From contig NZ_JACHNV010000003.1 in NCBI RefSeq assembly GCF_014199535.1, positions 124,001 to 188,000 on the forward strand: DNA of 64,000 bases. Direction: 5' to 3'. The stretch comes from Hymenobacter latericoloratus (GTDB taxonomy: Bacteria > Bacteroidota > Bacteroidia > Cytophagales > Hymenobacteraceae). Made by a program: the position numbers and the translations under genes. How positions within the stretch are numbered: position 1 is the first letter of the stretch; each line of letters begins with the position of its first letter. The notes below the pieces were generated by a model. It saw only the letters and a program-made list of their open reading frames with translations, ran no database searches and had not been told where the DNA came from. Shown here piece by piece: positions 63,102 to 64,000 of the stretch.

Positions 63102-64000
63102 TTAGTTGGTGGCCGACGCCAGGGTAGGAGCCGCATCGGTCGCGCCATCGTACGCAGCGGTTTCCGTGGGCTGAGCCTGCGGCCGGTCGCGGAACAGGAG
63201 CAGGAACAGCACCACTACTGCCCCCGCAATGCCGGCCGGAATCAGCCAGATCATGCGCCAGTCGTGGGAGGTGGGGGAAAGCTGGTAAGCATCGAAGATG
63301 CGGCCCGAGAGCAGGGTGCCGATGAGCATGCCCACCCCGTAGGTTGCCAGCGTGATAAAGCCCTGGGCCGAGCTTTTGAACCGCTCACCCGCGAGGTTGT
63401 CGGTGTAAATCTGGCCCGTCACGAAGAAAAAGTCGTAGCAGATGCCATGCAGCACAATGCCGGCAATCAGCATCCAGTAGCCGCTTTCCCCGTTGCCGTA
63501 GGCAAAGAACACGTAGCGCAGCACCCAGGCCACCATGCCAATGGCCAGCATTTTCTTTACGCCCAGGCGGCTGAAGAATACCGGAATCAGGAGCATAAAC
63601 AGCAGCTCCGATACCTGCCCCAGGCTTTGCACGCCGGCCGCTTTCTTCATGCCCACCTCATTGAGGAAGGGGTTAGTGAAGCCGTAGTAAAAAGCCAGCG
63701 GAATGCAGATGGCAATGGAAGAGAGGAAGAAGATGAGGTAGGAGCGGTTCTTGAGCAGGCCAATGGCATCGAGGCCCAGCATGTCGCCCAGGGACGTGGA
63801 CTGCCCGCGCTTTACCGGCGGAGTAGCGGGCAGCGTGAAGCTAAATACGCCCAGCAGGGCCGAGGCGCCCGCCGCCATCAGGAAGGTGTTCCGTAGGCTG
63901 CCGCTTTGCTCCCAGTTCAGCCAGCCAATGGTCAGGCCGGCCACAATCCAGCCCAGCGTGCCCAGCACCCGAATGGTGGCAAACTCCTTTTGGGGGTTCT
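63102..64000 (-). CDS. MFS transporter, nucleoside:H+ symporter (NupG) type, 5' end cut by window edge
   Basis: About 299 residues visible; the frame is open through 64000. Seven or more helices. RVLGTLGWIVAGLTIG after PQKEFATI, then FLSSIAICIPLAFYYGFTNPFLNEVG, QVSELLFMLLIPVFFSRLGVKKML, HGICYDFFFVTGQIYTDN and SAQGFITLATYGVGMLIGTLLSG match the nucleoside:H+ symporter family. In Bacteroidota such genes often sit next to isomerase and DUF1080 genes, so the substrate may be a glycoside rather than a nucleoside. Confidence 0.9.
   Translation of the reverse strand, partial: NPQKEFATIRVLGTLGWIVAGLTIGWLNWEQSGSLRNTFLMAAGASALLGVFSFTLPATPPVKRGQSTSLGDMLGLDAIGLLKNRSYLIFFLSSIAICIPLAFYYGFTNPFLNEVGMKKAAGVQSLGQVSELLFMLLIPVFFSRLGVKKMLAIGMVAWVLRYVFFAYGNGESGYWMLIAGIVLHGICYDFFFVTGQIYTDNLAGERFKSSAQGFITLATYGVGMLIGTLLSGRIFDAYQLSPTSHDWRMIWLIPAGIAGAVVVLFLLLFRDRPQAQPTETAAYDGATDAAPTLASATN

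Overview
The window looks like a chromosomal segment of a Hymenobacter-like member of the Bacteroidota (Cytophagales, Hymenobacteraceae). The evidence is the high GC content, Bacteroidota-type promoters (TTG, about 20 bases, TAnnTTTG) with no clear Shine-Dalgarno sequences, a type IX secretion C-terminal sorting domain, a SusC/SusD pair with an ECF sigma factor and FecR anti-sigma, and Bacteroidota-type housekeeping genes. I see no phage, plasmid, insertion sequence or CRISPR array. The assignment rests on recognising sequences by eye; no database search was possible.

Layout. 1-31.9 kb is mostly core genome: trehalose-6-phosphate synthase (cut by the left edge), a PQQ-type sugar dehydrogenase, tRNA-Glu, gapA, a lipid kinase, an eIF1/SUI1 protein, kdsB, a LysM/RlpA-like protein, a DUF2400 protein, mutS2, rlmF, a secreted phospholipase-D-like protein and its truncated paralogue, murB, a glucose/galactose transporter, two hypothetical membrane proteins, an RlmL-like methyltransferase, a periplasmic GH13 amylase-type enzyme, recQ, a DUF2306 protein, a lipoprotein, a LexA-like XRE regulator, pirin and a GAF protein. 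31.9-35.7 kb has a small orphan, an M2 peptidase, an M90 peptidase with a SEC-C tail and a small tyrosine phosphatase.

35.9-56.1 kb is a polysaccharide utilisation locus: ECF sigma, FecR anti-sigma, SusC with an STN domain, SusD, GH144-like endo-beta-glucanase, GH43, GH3, GH97, and three GH30 enzymes on the opposite strand. The expected logic is that substrate binding at SusC signals through FecR to the sigma factor, glycans are cut at the surface and imported, and exo-acting enzymes finish in the periplasm. The enzyme set points to beta-glucans (beta-1,2 and/or beta-1,6). 56.6-64 kb holds a DbpA-type helicase, an AraC regulator next to an aldo/keto reductase, a cupin, and a cluster of DUF1080 protein, TIM-barrel isomerase and nucleoside/sugar MFS transporter (cut by the right edge).

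The most unusual content is between and across the genes. (1) GGGTAGGG occurs 22 times on the + strand and 4 times on the - strand by hand count, regardless of gene direction, and matches the E. coli FtsK orienting sequence GGGNAGGG. (2) Several genes are followed directly by 8-base-period repeats carrying a stop codon per unit, usually with an inverted copy running up to the next start codon. (3) Several very long perfect palindromes start at, or two bases after, a stop codon. (4) A superfamily of dispersed palindromes of the form GTCATnCnGAGC is scattered through intergenic DNA, in one place nested inside another repeat.
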